This document shows, piece by piece, positions 32,925-44,165 of a DNA stretch of 64,000 nucleotides. Origin of the DNA: Hyalella azteca (lineage: Eukaryota > Arthropoda > Malacostraca > Amphipoda > Hyalellidae). Where the stretch lies: the NCBI RefSeq assembly GCF_000764305.2, contig NW_025943907.1:310001-374000 (forward strand). Reading direction: 5' to 3'. Within the stretch, counting starts at the first letter, position 1. Each line of letters starts with the position of its first letter. The translations under genes were made by a program, and so were the position numbers. The notes beneath the pieces are model-generated. The model ran no database searches. It had not been told where the DNA came from and was given only the letters and a program-made list of their open reading frames with translations.

Positions 32925-35375
32925 TTACCTGGTGAGGACTGGGAGCGGGGTGAAGGGGTGGCGAAGAAAGGGTCGTAATTTCCGCACCTCCATCAACAAT
33001 TTAAGGAAGGCATCACTGACCTTTGTATGCAGTAGATCATTTAAAAACCATGCAAGGGGAACAACACTCTCGATCAAATGGTAACGAACCAACCCAAGAG
33101 GTTTCCCCGAAAAGAGATTGTGCATGGCCTCTTTGACCACGACATTATATACTCCGAGCTCCAACTCAAGGTTGTCCACGCGACACAGGTAGCCAGACAG
33201 GTGCCGTGTTGTGGGAGGGCTGATTGGGCCGGCCCTTTAAACAGATGCTCACCATCAACATTATCTTCACACTCCGCATTTCCCGATACAACGATCATAT
33301 GGGCGGCTCTCAAGACGAGCCTCATTGAACTTGTTGAACTACTCATTCCACACAGACAGATTGGGCACTGAAAAAATCAGACACAGAAGCTCATCAAACA
33401 GAGCGACAGATTGCACAAGACGATGAAGAGAACAGGAAAACACGATCTGTACAAAGCATTCAAGTCACTGAAGAGGCAAGTGCAGCAGAGGTTGAGGGGC
33501 CAGTCCCGGAGGTATATATGTGGATGGACTAATCATGCGCGAAGGAGCAGGCTGAGCAGCACCTCCCCACCAAACGTTTTTGGTCTTTTATCTAAGAACC
33601 ACAATACTAACATATATCCTCTCAAAAAAGCAGGAAACTTTCCATGAACGACAAAGACAATGCAGATATACTAAGACCGCAGTTTCAGTCTGCGTTCACT
33701 AGCCGTGAGGATTTCACAGAGGAGGAGTTCAAGTCTAGATGCCTGATGCCACCGATGAACGCCCTCAGATTGTTCTTGGAGCTGGTACATGTATCACGCG
33801 CTGGTGTTGAGGAGCTGCTTCGTTATCTTGACCTCTTCAAGGCCTGTGGGGCGGACGAGATCAGCCCTGCAGGTGTTTTAAATTAATTTGCGACAGAATT
33901 GGCCCCATCGCTCACCCTTCTGTACCAGATTTCCCTTGTCGCTGGAGTTGTGCCAGCGGACTGGAAGACTGCAAACGTGTGCACTGTGTTCAAGAAAGGA
34001 GAACGTTACTCTCATGAGAACGACAGACCCTTCCCGCTGACCAGTATCCCCTGTAAGCTCTTGGAGCATATACTCGTCGCAGAGATCATGGCTTACTGTG
34101 AGGAGCAGAATATTTTCTGTAAAGAACAAGGTGGCTTTCGAAAAGGTCACGCCGGTGAGACTCAGTTGCTTGGTCTGGACGAGGTAACAAAGACTCCCGA
34201 GCAAGGGTTCCAGGAAGACTTAATCGTTTTCGATTTCTCGAAAGCATTCGACAAAGTGAGTCACAGCCTTCTGATCCGCAAAACCCACCATTATAGTATG
34301 AGCGGAAGGATGAACGCCCGGATCCGATGTTTCCTAAGCGACTGGAAGCAGCCTGTTCTTGTTAACGGATCGAAGTTTCCAGTGAATTCATTCCAGTGGA
34401 ACCGGGGATTCCTCAGGGTTCCGTGTTGAGTCCATCGCTTTTCCTGTTATACATGCACGACCTACCGGCCAGACTCTCTGCCAGGGCCAGGCTCTTTGCC
34501 GATGACGCTGCATGCCACCAGACAGTCAAAACAACCGAAGACAAAGATCTCATACAAGTGGACGTGGATGCCCCTTCAGCGTAGGAACCGCGGTGGAAGT
34601 TGTCCTGCCACCCTCGAAAATGCTCCAAGGTCCATTAGAGTCGCCACAGCATGACCCAGAATCGTGAGTAACTGCTTCATGGTTGCAGCCTGATAGAATA
34701 TAAGTATGTTACCTTGGGGCCACACTCATCAAAGAGCTGAGGTGGGGGCCCAATATTTCTAACATCGCCAAGGCTAACCATACCCTAGGCTTCATCAAGC
34801 GAAACGTTAGGATCGCCTGCCAATCCATAAAGGCAGCCGCATATAAAGCATTAGTCCGTCCCATTTACTGGAGTACGTCAGTTGTGCGTGGGATCCTCAT
34901 ACAGCAGACGACATGGCCACCCTCGAAAGAGTGCAACGAAAAGCAGCGGTTGGTCTCACATCGTTTCCGCCGCACTTGAAGTGTGGATGACATGCAGAAT
35001 GACCTGGGATGGCCAACGTTGGCGTGCTAGGTTTACCATGTTTTACAAGATCCATAACAACCTAGCCAGTGTTTAAACCGACCACCTCCCCACCATCAGC
35101 TGCACCATTTAGAATACCAGGAATTCCCACCCTCAACAGTATGCCGTTCTTTTCAGCAGAACTCAACACCGCCAGATGAAATTTTTCCTCAGAACCATTT
35201 CCAATTGGAACCCCCTTCCTGCGGATGCAGTCTCGGCCTCATTGTCAGGCACCTTCAAGACCAGGCTTGCCCTCCTCTAAATGTTATATAATACGTAAAT
35301 TCATGGTGCAATAATAAAGTACATGTAGCAGATTCATCAGCCGGTTAATGTTGGCTTCCTACAGCAAAGAAGTAG
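32925..35375 (+). pseudogene. 5'-truncated, decayed CR1/L2/Jockey-type non-LTR retrotransposon (endonuclease end plus reverse transcriptase)
   Basis: The order of remnants is that of an LTR-less element's second open frame. First comes the C-terminal part of an AP-endonuclease domain (about 33000-33370), with an RGTTLSIKW-like segment and FDHDIIYSEL, equivalent to the conserved SDH motif. A basic linker follows (33411-33640: DLYKAFKSLKRQVQQRLR). Then come the reverse-transcriptase blocks: KACGADEISP (near 33850), ANVCTVFKKGER (near 33970), GGFRKGHAGETQLL (near 34130), DFSKAFDKVSHSLL (near 34235), IPQGSVLSPSLFLLYMHDLP (near 34405) and the active-site LFADDA (near 34495). After that TLGFIKRNVR and AAAYKALVRP match the usual C-terminal region. 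It is dead: an in-frame TAA lies at 33884-33886, there is a frameshift between about 34390 and 34425, a TAG follows at 34582, and further shifts occur downstream. The 3' end has AATAAAG and an AGAAG-rich tail (35366-35382). Confidence 0.9.
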
Positions 35376-35379
35376 AAGA

Positions 35380-35447
35380 AGGAATAAAGGAGGGGCTGTA
35401 GCTGGAAAAATGTAGGAGGTGTTGTAGCCGGAGTAATGTGGGGAGAC
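35380..35447. repeat. ~27-bp GTAGCCGGAGGAATG minisatellite, right part
   Basis: Two to three units (AGGGGCTGTAGCTGGAAAAA, TGTAGCCGGAGTAATGTGG) identical in type to 32540-32920. Confidence 0.88.
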
Positions 35448-36744
35448 CTTTTCTTATAACCTGTATAAAAAGCGAGTTTGAGGGAAGTAAAAAGGTTGAG
35501 TTAATAAGACAATGTTATATTAGTGAGAAATATTTTACCGTATTGGTGAGAAATTCGCTTAATTGTAACTCCTCCCTATCAAACACTTTTTATAGAGAAA
35601 GTAACACAAGATTAGTTTTGGAATTCATTCATGATGTGAATCATTAACAGTATATTTCTTAAAATCTGTGAAATTCAGACATACGAAATTAAGGTGCTAG
35701 CCAATTAATAGTCAAATCATACAATACATCACACGTATAAGAAGAAATTCAGCACTTTATTATTTTACAAACTTTGCTGCCTTTAACGTGGAAATATATT
35801 CCTTATGCAGTACGACCCGCTTCAGAAATTCGGGGCGGAATTTTCTGCTGGGTAGCAATTTGGTAAAAAATGTTCCATCATAATCAAGCATGATATTCAA
35901 TTTTCGAGGGACGAGGCCCCTGTAAACGGGCCGTTCTCGACAAGTGCGCTATAAAGAACAATTAGGCTTCCAGTGGAGGAGCTACGAACTCTGCCCGATG
36001 TGCGATGGCATTGGTAGGCAGAAAGGAAAAAATTTATTTTAAGTATTATTAATAATATTTATATCAAAATTATATAAAATATTACCAATCTATCTTTTGG
36101 AGACATTCTTAGACTCGTCGATTCTATTTAATTAAAAAATTTTGAATTCATATGTCATAGATTTTGATCACCTAAAATATAATGTATTAATACCATACTT
36201 TTAATATATTATTACTAAACTATTACTGTTTTAATATCACATTATTGGAAACTTTTAAGTTGTAAAGAAAAAAGTGAAATAATTTACACGCCAGAAAGGT
36301 TTTCCGAAAGGTAGCAGAAAATATGAGACCATTCCCGAAATTTAATGTCCACCTGTGGCAAATTTGGAGCTATTATGAAGGTAAATTTTTGACACAATTA
36401 GAATGTGAAAATAAATACTATTATTTCATATATAGATACGCTTTCTAAGAAATGTAGGCGGAAATTTGAATATTCAGTTTATCATGTTTTATGTTGGTAA
36501 CGTGATCCTCATGAAATGCCACAGTTAATAAGCCACATGTAGGACGAGCTGAGCTCTTCATTAAGAATCCTGCACGCATTTCCAATGGTCAATTGGTGGC
36601 CGACATCGGCCATCTAAACAACGGCTGTCACTTTGACTTTAAGGAGTTAAGAACCATCGCGACTTGCGCCTCTCCGTTGACCATTTAAAGCTTCAATAAA
36701 GCTCATAAATCGGACTTTCAAAACTTTCCCATACACCTGGTGGT
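35448..36744. other. AT-rich DNA, nothing recognised
   Basis: No gene, array or MITE seen. 36000-36450 is extremely AT-rich. Confidence 0.4.
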
Positions 36745-36850
36745 CTAAGTACAGACAACGGCCTAAATACACTTAGCGGTAAGAACACGTAGTGGCCTAA
36801 GTACATGTAGAGGGATTTCACGTAGCGGTCTAAGAAAACTTGGCGGCTGA
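36745..36850. repeat. Second locus of the CACGTAGCGRCC 18-bp family (degenerate)
   Basis: Five to six diverged units such as AACACGTAGTGGCCTAAGTA and TTCACGTAGCGGTCTAAG, in the same orientation as the 29435 array. Confidence 0.8.
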
Positions 36851-37092
36851 TTTCTCGCCTTTTACTGGATGGTTTAGCTTGAAACCGTCAGTGATTGCCT
36901 GATGGAGTTAGGAACTTCTAATTGTTTTTGATATTAGGACCAATAGGCGCCGCTGTATTGACGCTTTCTGAAAAAAAGGCTGTAAATTACGTAGGCCAGC
37001 GTATTTCTAGTCCGGCATGAGCGACGCCAGCGCGTGCAGCTCTAGACTATCTGATCAGTGGAGGGCAGCAGCAGCATTTAAAATACTGAATT

Positions 37093-37318
37093 AGAGAGAG
37101 AGAGAATAGGACAGGGAAGAGTAAGGAGCAAATCAAGAAAGGGAAATGAGAAAGAAAAAGATAAATAGGAAAGGAAAGGTAGGAATATGAGCAATAAAGG
37201 ATAGAAAGAGAGATTTATACAGTAAAAGGGGAAAAAGAATGAGGCTAGGAAGAACAGAGAGACAAGGAAAGAGGAGGAGGGAAGAAGCAGGAAGGGACAG
37301 AGGAAGAGAGAGAGGGGA
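37093..37318. repeat. Polypurine (GA-rich) tract, ~225 bp
   Basis: Almost uninterrupted A/G on the plus strand (AGAGAGAGAGAATAGGACAG at the left, GGAAGAGAGAGAGGGGAC at the right). The minus-strand Phe/Leu/Ser/Pro frames at 37078-37383 are its translation. Confidence 0.93.
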
Positions 37319-37720
37319 CGCATGCATTTGCCGGTTATTGCGTCGTCGCTGTCAAAGCATACCGTAAGAAAAAAAGCCCCCACTCAAATATAAGCGCAAT
37401 ATCACGCTAGACAAGAGAAGCCAGGAGAAAATTCCGGGCATAGTTTCATTGTGCGGCGCTTCTTTGTGCGGGGCCTGACCCAGCGCACAGTTGATATTAA
37501 AACCTGGCCCGGCAATAACGAACGTGTACAAAATAATCAACGCCACACTTTTATGACAAACAAAGAACTTTGTTATAAAATGTGCACCATTTTCTTTGAC
37601 GTTCCTGCAAAAGAAGATTGAATTTTTATCGCATGCGTGTTTTTTTTTTTGTTATATGCTTGTGAATTACGAATTTTTTTTTCAATTAGCAGGCAGCAAC
37701 TCGTGCAGCAATATCAATCA
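37319..37720. other. No gene supported
   Basis: Contains T runs near 37641 and 37675. No domain-bearing frame. Confidence 0.4.
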
Positions 37721-37724
37721 TTTC

Positions 37725-38260
37725 AGTAGCAGCTCCAGCAGCCATTTCAGAATCATCAGCAATATCAACACCAGCAGCAGTATCAACAGCAGCACTAGCA
37801 GTAATAGCACCAGAAGCACTAGCAGCAATATCAGCAACAATATCAGCAGCAGCAATACCAGTAGTAATATCAGCAGCAGCACCAGCAACAACACCACCAG
37901 CAATACCAGCAGCAATTACAGCAGCAGCACCAGCAACAACATCACCAGCAGCAATATCAGCAGCAATACCAGCAGCAGCAGCAGCAGGACCAGCAGCAAT
38001 ATCAGCAACAATATCAGCAGCAGCAATACCAATAGTAATATCAGCAGCAGCACCAGCAATAACATCACCAGCAATACCAGCAGCAATTACAGCAGCAGCA
38101 CCAGCAACAACATCACCAGCAGCAATATATCAGCAGCAGCAGGACCAGCAGCAATATCAGCAAAAACATCAGCAACAACATCAGCAGCCACATCAGCAGC
38201 AGCAATATCAGCACCCTGCAGCAGCAATATCAGCAGCAGCAGCAGCACTCTATAGCCGTA
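37725..38260. repeat. CAG/CAA/TATCAG trinucleotide-based array with 171-bp duplication
   Basis: About 535 bp of CAGCAGCAATATCAGCAACA-type sequence. A block beginning at 37831 recurs 171 bp later (38002) nearly unchanged. In one plus frame it reads as Ser/Asn/Thr/Ile low complexity (219 codons, open). In another it is Gln/Tyr-rich, but this is broken by many TAG and TAA codons formed by the repeat itself (CAGTAG, TAATAG). No splice or domain evidence supports translation. Confidence 0.94.
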
Positions 38261-39174
38261 CAAAGCAGGGCTCGTAATGTCCGAGACAAAGTGATAGCGG
38301 CCACACATGACCGTGCTGCCAACGACACGATTTGCATCAGAAAGACAATTGCAATCAGCAGCAATTGGATTAGATGGAGGCGAGCGCCACAGGCCCCGAC
38401 ACTGTCTTAAAGATTTGCAGGAGAACGAAACTCTGGGCTCTTCAGCACGCTCACCAAATTCTCGGGAACGCCGTTCTACTGAAGCAAAGAAGGCTTGTCA
38501 TTAGCCCTTGACACTAAAGCGTTCCACTCAATGGCTATTGAAATTTTCACGGCACACGGTACATCCGTATTGTCTGTTGTCAAGGTAATCTTATTTACCT
38601 TTGCGCAGCAAGAGTATTTTCCAACCATAAAAGATCCTAGATGAATACTGCTCTACACAACAGTAGATGGTGCGCAAGAAAAACGTGCAGGAAAGTCCGG
38701 ATTTTCAGAACTGGAAACAATCGAAGCATTCACCCGACGTCGTGTCGCATCAGTGCAGCAACCAAGAGCAAGTTGCCGGAAGCTCATTTACGCGAGTCAC
38801 CGTTCAGCTCCCTTTGAGTGCCGCTGCGAGTGTCCTGTCATTTTTACCTTCCACAAAGAAGTTTACAGCGCGCGCTGCAGCACAAAATACATCAAATACT
38901 TTGAGGCGAGCTTGCATCTGCCTCAACCAATTAAAAATATCAAATCCAATCTGGACTCGCTAATTGCTTTAAAAGTACATCTTCCTCCGTCCACATCAAA
39001 GAGGTGCTCGAGCGATGCAAGGCAAAAGTAATCCTGACAACATGGCGCAAACAAATCAATCAAACATACATTCAACATCTGCACTCAGAAATTGCTTTAA
39101 TTTGCTGATGCTGCAAGCGACGCTTCATGATAAACGGATTTCAACGGTAAATTTGACGATGAGTTTTTCTAGAT
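38261..39174. other. Mixed GC DNA, no gene called
   Basis: Two overlapping plus-strand frames (38667-38963 and 38753-39031, 98 and 92 codons) sit in GC-richer sequence. They are the most gene-like non-repeat frames here by composition, with several Cys in the second, but I recognise no domain and see no clear splice or promoter context. Confidence 0.35.
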
Positions 39175-39595
39175 GACGTTGTCTTCAGTGGCAGATGAAA
39201 TTGTCATCAGTGACAAATAAAACTGTCATCAGTGGCAGAAAAAACGGTTATTAGTGGCAGATAAAACGATCGTTGGTGGCATTTCAAATGGTCATTAGTA
39301 GCAGATGAAGCTGTCATCAGTGGAAGATGAAACTAACGTTAGCGGCAGTTAAAACGGCAATTAGTGGGAGATGAAATTGTCATCAGTGGCAGATAAAACT
39401 GTCATCAGTGGCAGACAAAACGGTTATTAGTGGCAGATAAAACGATCGTTGGTGGCATATCAAATGGTCATTAATGGCAGATGAAGTTGTCATCAGTGGA
39501 AGACGACACTAACGTTAGCGGCAGTTAAAACGGCAATTAGCGGGAGATGAAATTGTCATCAGTGGCAGATAAAACAGTCATTAGAAGGATTAGTA
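39175..39595. repeat. 22-bp minisatellite with 176-bp (8-unit) higher-order repeat
   Basis: Units of 22 bp are of the form GTCATCAGTGGCAGATAAAA plus CT. Eight distinguishable variants (for example GTTATTAGTGGC, ATCGTTGGTGGCATTTCAAA, AACGTTAGCGGCAGTTAAAA, GCAATTAGTGGGAGATGAAA) occur in the same order twice; GTTATTAG starts at 39247 and at 39423, exactly 176 bp apart. Confidence 0.95.
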
Positions 39596-40070
39596 ACGAG
39601 GTGTGCAGTAAGAGCAACACTGGTGCTGCTGCACGAGGGTGGCTGGACTGCCTAGCGTGAGGGGAGATCTGCTGCCGCCCGCACCCCATGGCGAGGGAAA
39701 TTAACGTCGGATTTCTCGGGAGCTCCTAGAACGAACCTGCGCTGAAAACTAGCGCCTAGCACGCACTTGGAATTACTAAATAATTGTTGCTAGAATAACC
39801 AAACGATAATAATCAGGAATTTTATAATGGAAAAGTACATTGACTAATATGAACGATTAAAGATACATTTCAAAGCAGGTTTAAATATCATTGAAAAACA
39901 TGTAATCAGAAGCTATCATAGACTAATTTATTGATTGCAGAAATGAAATAAAACAATGGATTTTTTATTATTTCTGTAGGAGACTTATTTCATAGAACAA
40001 TCGAAACGCGTTTGGAATTTATATCTTCAAGTCCACGAGCGGTGCTTGCCGCCTCCATTCCGGCTGAAGG
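39596..40070. other. No gene supported
   Basis: 39600-39760 is GC-richer and the rest is AT-rich. Confidence 0.4.
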
Positions 40071-40119
40071 ATTCCTTCCCTCGGCCGCATCATAGCCATC
40101 CTTGCATCCTCAAAGAATC

Positions 40120-40300
40120 CTTTTATCTCGGTCCCTCTTCTTCTCCTCCCCAACATTTGGGGTTGTACTCACCACTGCCACGAATCCCTCTACGTTGATT
40201 TTTTTTGTCTGTGTGTCCTTTCTTCTTTTTCTTCTCCCCAACACTTGGGGTTGCCCCACACTGCTACGAATCCCCTTACGTTTATCCCTTCATCCCCAAG
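40120..40300. repeat. Two-copy ~95-bp repeat
   Basis: TTCTCCTCCCCAACATTTGG and TTCTCCCCAACACTTGG, each followed by GGTTG and then GCCACGAATCCCTCTACGTT or CTACGAATCCCCTTACGTTT, lie about 95 bp apart. Each contains CCCCAACA-TTTGGGG-like inverted bases. Confidence 0.8.
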
Positions 40301-41235
40301 TTCCCTCGCCACGCGCAACAAACCAGCCTAAGCTCTACTCGCCCCTCCCCATCACACCCCAGCGCGACGTCGATTAAAAGATGCCACTCCTTTGATGTTC
40401 TCCAGCCAAAAAAGCAGGCGAGCTTTAATGCGCGAGCTCGCAACGGTGCCACTCTTGCAGAACATACGAGGGAGAGACGGAACTTAACATGCGGACTTAA
40501 ATCGCTCAGTATCACGCAGGTATAAATTACAAAGTTACCATGAGTAAGCACAAAACTCTCACGTTCGATAATGAACAGCTAGTTTTCATGAAATCCACAT
40601 GAGTCATACATTAACGAGATGTGATTCTGACACCAAAGCACAAACCTTACTCGTAAAGCTTGTTTGATATGATTTTGTTTGATTATTCACTTAAATCCTC
40701 AATTGCGGAATGATCTCTTCAACATTTATGCTGCCGTTCTCATTTATGTCTTTAAAAATTCCTAAAATTAACAAGAGTGATTTGCTCTACTGAAAAATTC
40801 AACGTTCGCTTTCTAAAGTTTTCGTGATCTTCGTACATAAAACAATTGATGCGACACAATTTTAGATGTCATCAGGTCTACATTATTTTATCGATTAATT
40901 TTTTGGCACGCGGAAAATATACCATTAGTCCCAAGACCACCTCAATGGCATCTAAAAGTCTGGAAATACCTGAGAAGCGCCCATGTCGGTCGGCAGAGAA
41001 GATTTGCAAAGGAAAGGAAGGAAGTAACTTTCATTAAGGGAGAGGTGCTCCTGCCTCGACAGTTAGAGCGAATTTTCTGGAAGTGCTAAAGGAGTTTTTA
41101 GCACACGAGGCGCGACCCTTTCGGAAAGTGTTTGGCGAGTTTTTTAGGTGCGTCCGGCTGTCCATAAGAGGGCGGCAGGCTTGCGCGACAGCTGCTATTG
41201 ACTGCAGAGTCGTCGATAGCGTCACATTTTATTAA
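40301..41235. other. No gene supported
   Basis: No array or element recognised. Open frames are below 110 codons and lack motifs. Confidence 0.4.
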
Positions 41236-41470
41236 AGCAATGCCGGGGACATTCTAGCAGCACTCGACGAGAGCCGAGACTCCAGTCGCGTGGAGTGCTC
41301 CAAGAAGTGCCTTGGAGGAATGGAAGACATTCTCGCAGCACTCGGCGACAGCCGCAGTGGTGGGAGACTCCAGTCGCATCGAGTGCTCCAAGAAGAGCCT
41401 TGGAGTGGTTTGTATCCAACAGTTGGAGTGATACGAGACTCCGTGCACCTGGAGTGATCTAATGGACGTA
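41236..41470. repeat. 88-bp imperfect repeat, ~2.5 copies
   Basis: ACTCCAGTCGCGTGGAGTGC (41279) and ACTCCAGTCGCATCGAGTGC (41367) are 88 bp apart, followed by a degraded third near 41440. CACTCC and GGAGTG are inverted within each unit. Confidence 0.85.
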
Positions 41471-41567
41471 GAGATGGAATCTTAGCCACATGGAGTGCTT
41501 CTGGTCGGTATCAGTTAGTCGGAAGGACTAGACGCTCCAGCCGCCGAATGAGGTGATGAAAATAGTC

Positions 41568-41640
41568 GTATACATTTATTACGTGGATTGTTATATAGCG
41601 TGGATTGTTATATAGAATTACGTGGATTGTTATATAGCTG
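41568..41640. repeat. ACGTGGATTGTTATATAG repeat, 3 copies
   Basis: Three copies of CGTGGATTGTTATATAG with 3-9 bp spacers. Confidence 0.88.
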
Positions 41641-42218
41641 TGCGAAACGATGCTGGGTGGGTGTTGCGCAGCTGTGAATGGAAATTGGTCCGGATTCGAG
41701 GCTGCGAATAAATTATTTTTGCCCAGTAAATTATTTCAGTCGTAGGTGTGACAAGAAGTAGCTGAAGAGATACGGATTCGAATTTTCAATAATTTAGCGT
41801 CCAGTTTTCTTGGAATTCTTTTAATATCAACTTCATAGGAAATAATTTCTCTCCAAAAGAGGTTCAAGAGATTCGCTTCGATGAAAACTAGAAGTTCGCT
41901 CTAGAAAAACGTCATCACAAATACATTTTTTGCGTGGAGAAGTAAATCGTTCAACTGATATTTTTAGATTGGGATTCCAACAGACGATGACGGCTACACT
42001 CGGACAGCATAAATTTTACAGCTCCGAGCTATCCGAATGCCTCCTGACGAAGCCAAATACAGGGACGATGAAGTTCTGTACGATGAGCAGGGGACGATGA
42101 AGTCATAAAATATTACGAGCCAGCGACGTGGGACGACTTTAACGAAGCGTTCGTCCCTAACGAGCCAACGAACGACAGCTGAGTCAGCACAACGAGATGA
42201 CGATGATGGCCACAGAAC
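41641..42218. other. No gene supported
   Basis: 42030-42180 has recurring GACGATGAAGT and ACGAGCCA words that suggest a decayed repeat. Confidence 0.4.
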
Positions 42219-42326
42219 GGCCGTGGTGACGCTGCTACGGCTGCTCCCCCTAACGGCCGTAGTGACGCTGCTACGGCTGCTCCCCCTAACGGCCGTAGTG
42301 ACGCTGCTACGGCTGCTCCCCCTACA
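42219..42326. repeat. 36-bp minisatellite, 3 nearly identical copies
   Basis: GGCCGTAGTGACGCTGCTAC followed by GGCTGCTCCCCCTAAC starts at 42219, 42255 and 42291. The copies are GC-rich and nearly identical, therefore young. Confidence 0.94.
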
Positions 42327-42390
42327 TGTCCTATATTATTTACTAAGATATATTATCATAATCGATCAATATTACGTATTATATAATATT

Positions 42391-42428
42391 GATGTCCTTA
42401 TAAATAGTTATAATATTATAAGGACATC
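42391..42428. repeat. Inverted repeat, 12-bp perfect arms
   Basis: GATGTCCTTATA (42391-42402) and TATAAGGACATC (42417-42428) with a 14-bp AT-rich loop. Confidence 0.9.
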
Positions 42429-43044
42429 ATTTGTATGAGTTTCTTTAAAATTTCGCTCTAAGTCCTATAAAGTTTTCAATAAAATGGTTATGAGGATTAT
42501 GAACCTGCGCGCAGTCAATTTTTCAAAAATTTTAAATTCAATATTAAATCTCAAAACTGTATCTCATGATTCTCATCTATTAAATCAAATCCCAAATCAT
42601 TAAGTACCATTCTATGACCAAAGTATGGATTCTTGTATGTCGAATGGCAAATCATTAAGTATTCTATTATTGTACGCTAGTAGTATGAATATTAGATAAG
42701 TTTGATATTTTATATATATTGTTTCTTATTATGAGGAGTGTGCATCATATATCAGAGCAGCAATAGAGCTGGAGCAGTAGCAGCATGAGCACAGGGCAGC
42801 ACATTAGGTCTTATTAATGGCCATTCATTACAGGCCACCGGGCCCTGGCATGGCCAGGGAACGCAGCGCCCCCTCCTACCCCCGTGGCAATCACGGGCAC
42901 CAATAATGCCAACTGAGGAATTACGGCGTCACTTCAATACTACAATAGAGAGAAAAATCTGTTACGGGAACGCCACTTGCCACTGATTAGCCGATATCCG
43001 CGACGCTAGGAGTTGACAAGCAAGCAGTGGTGACCTTAATCCGT
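42429..43044. other. No gene supported
   Basis: AT-rich, with a GC-richer patch at 42830-42900 containing GGCCCTGGCATGGCCAGGG. Confidence 0.4.
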
Positions 43045-43225
43045 TCAGGGTAATTTATACAGGGTAAATTATACAAAATAAGTTTTACAGGGTTATACAA
43101 AATAAGTTGTAGATAACAAGTTTTACAGGGTAAGTTTTACAGGGTAAGTTTTACAGGGTAAGTTTTACAGGGTAAGTTTTACAGGGTAAGTTTTACAGGT
43201 TAAGTTATACAGAGGGTATGTAATA
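43045..43225. repeat. 14-bp minisatellite ACAGGGTAAGTTTT
   Basis: A tidy run of six 14-bp units at about 43127-43210, flanked by longer variants (ACAGGGTAAATTATAC). It shares the AGGGTAAATT-TATAC motif with the array at 59083-59405. GGGTAAGT is again a 5' splice-site-like word on the plus strand. Confidence 0.93.
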
Positions 43226-43947
43226 TGAGGTAAGTCTTCAAGGCAGACTGATCCTTGCCTCACAGCAATCAATGAAAAGACTAAAACGACTCCGTGAAAA
43301 AACACTTCACCCCGCACAAATAGACCTCACTAAATACCGCACACAAAAAGAACACTAAAGACCGAACCATTTAGAACAAGACGTAGAAGTTCAAAGCTGC
43401 GTGGCACCCAAGAGAATTTTGGTGGCACCCGTGAAGAGGTCGTGTGCGGAAGAAGGTCTTTTAAGTGCGACCTGTAATGACGACCAAATGCACCTGTCCA
43501 ATTACACCTGCGCTCGCACAGCTGCTCCACACAGAAAAATTACACCTGTGCCCCAACAGAACTTTTCCAGCTGCTCTCCCGGAAGCAATCGCCGGAAGCA
43601 CCCATCGTCTGTGGCAGATGTTTTACTCAGGCGTCTCGACCGATAATATTGAAGATGTACAATACAAGTATATATTTAAGATATACTATTATAGTATATA
43701 TTGAAGATATACTATAATAATATTGTATAAAAAGTTATATATAGGAAGAAAGTTCAAAAGGTAAGTTATTTCTCAGTTGCTTTACCAGTAAATAATCATT
43801 GAAATAGTAAAAAAATTGAAATAATCTTATAAAAATTATGAAGAATTTTGGTCACCAATATTTTAAGGCTAAATTTATTTTAAAATACAATTTTGCAGTG
43901 GCAAAATTTAATGCGAATATTAAAACAATACTTGATTAAAATTTTAG
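43226..43947. other. No gene supported; AT inverted repeat at 43681
   Basis: ATATACTA-TTA-TAGTATAT (43681-43699) is a perfect inverted repeat in a TA-rich patch. 43400-43650 is GC-richer with 80-codon frames lacking motifs. Confidence 0.4.
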
Positions 43948-44165
43948 CCTGTCTGGACGGATATGTATGTCATGACCTGTCAAGACGGATGCATGTCTTT
44001 AACCTGTCAAGACGGATGTATGTCTTTACCCTGTCAAGACGGATGCAAGTCTTGACCAATCAAGACGGTTGCATCTCTCGATCAATCAAGACGGTTGCAT
44101 ATCTTACCAGTGAATATGGATGTATTTCTTGACCTGTCAAGACGAATGTAAGTCTTAACCCGTCA
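43948..44165. repeat. 27-bp minisatellite GACCTGTCAAGACGGATG
   Basis: About eight units of CCTGTCAAGACGGATGTATG followed by TCTTTAA; GTCAAGACGG occurs at 43979 and 44006. The plus-strand frame repeats a nine-residue LSRRMYVFT-like peptide and is a by-product of the 27-bp period. Confidence 0.93.

Noticed and set aside
33078..34584. Active retrotransposon polymerase
   Set aside because: The catalytic motif is visible, but an in-frame stop at 33884, a frameshift between about 34390 and 34425 and a missing 5' half show that it is dead.
37596..38255. Ser/Asn-rich 219-codon frame and overlapping Gln/Tyr-rich frame (possible prion-like protein)
   Set aside because: Trinucleotide array. The Gln/Tyr frame has many in-frame stops produced by the repeat, and it lies on the strand opposite the only gene seen.
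38667..39031. Candidate exon with Cys-rich 92-codon frame
   Set aside because: Composition is gene-like but there is no recognised domain and no convincing splice borders. Left as unsupported.
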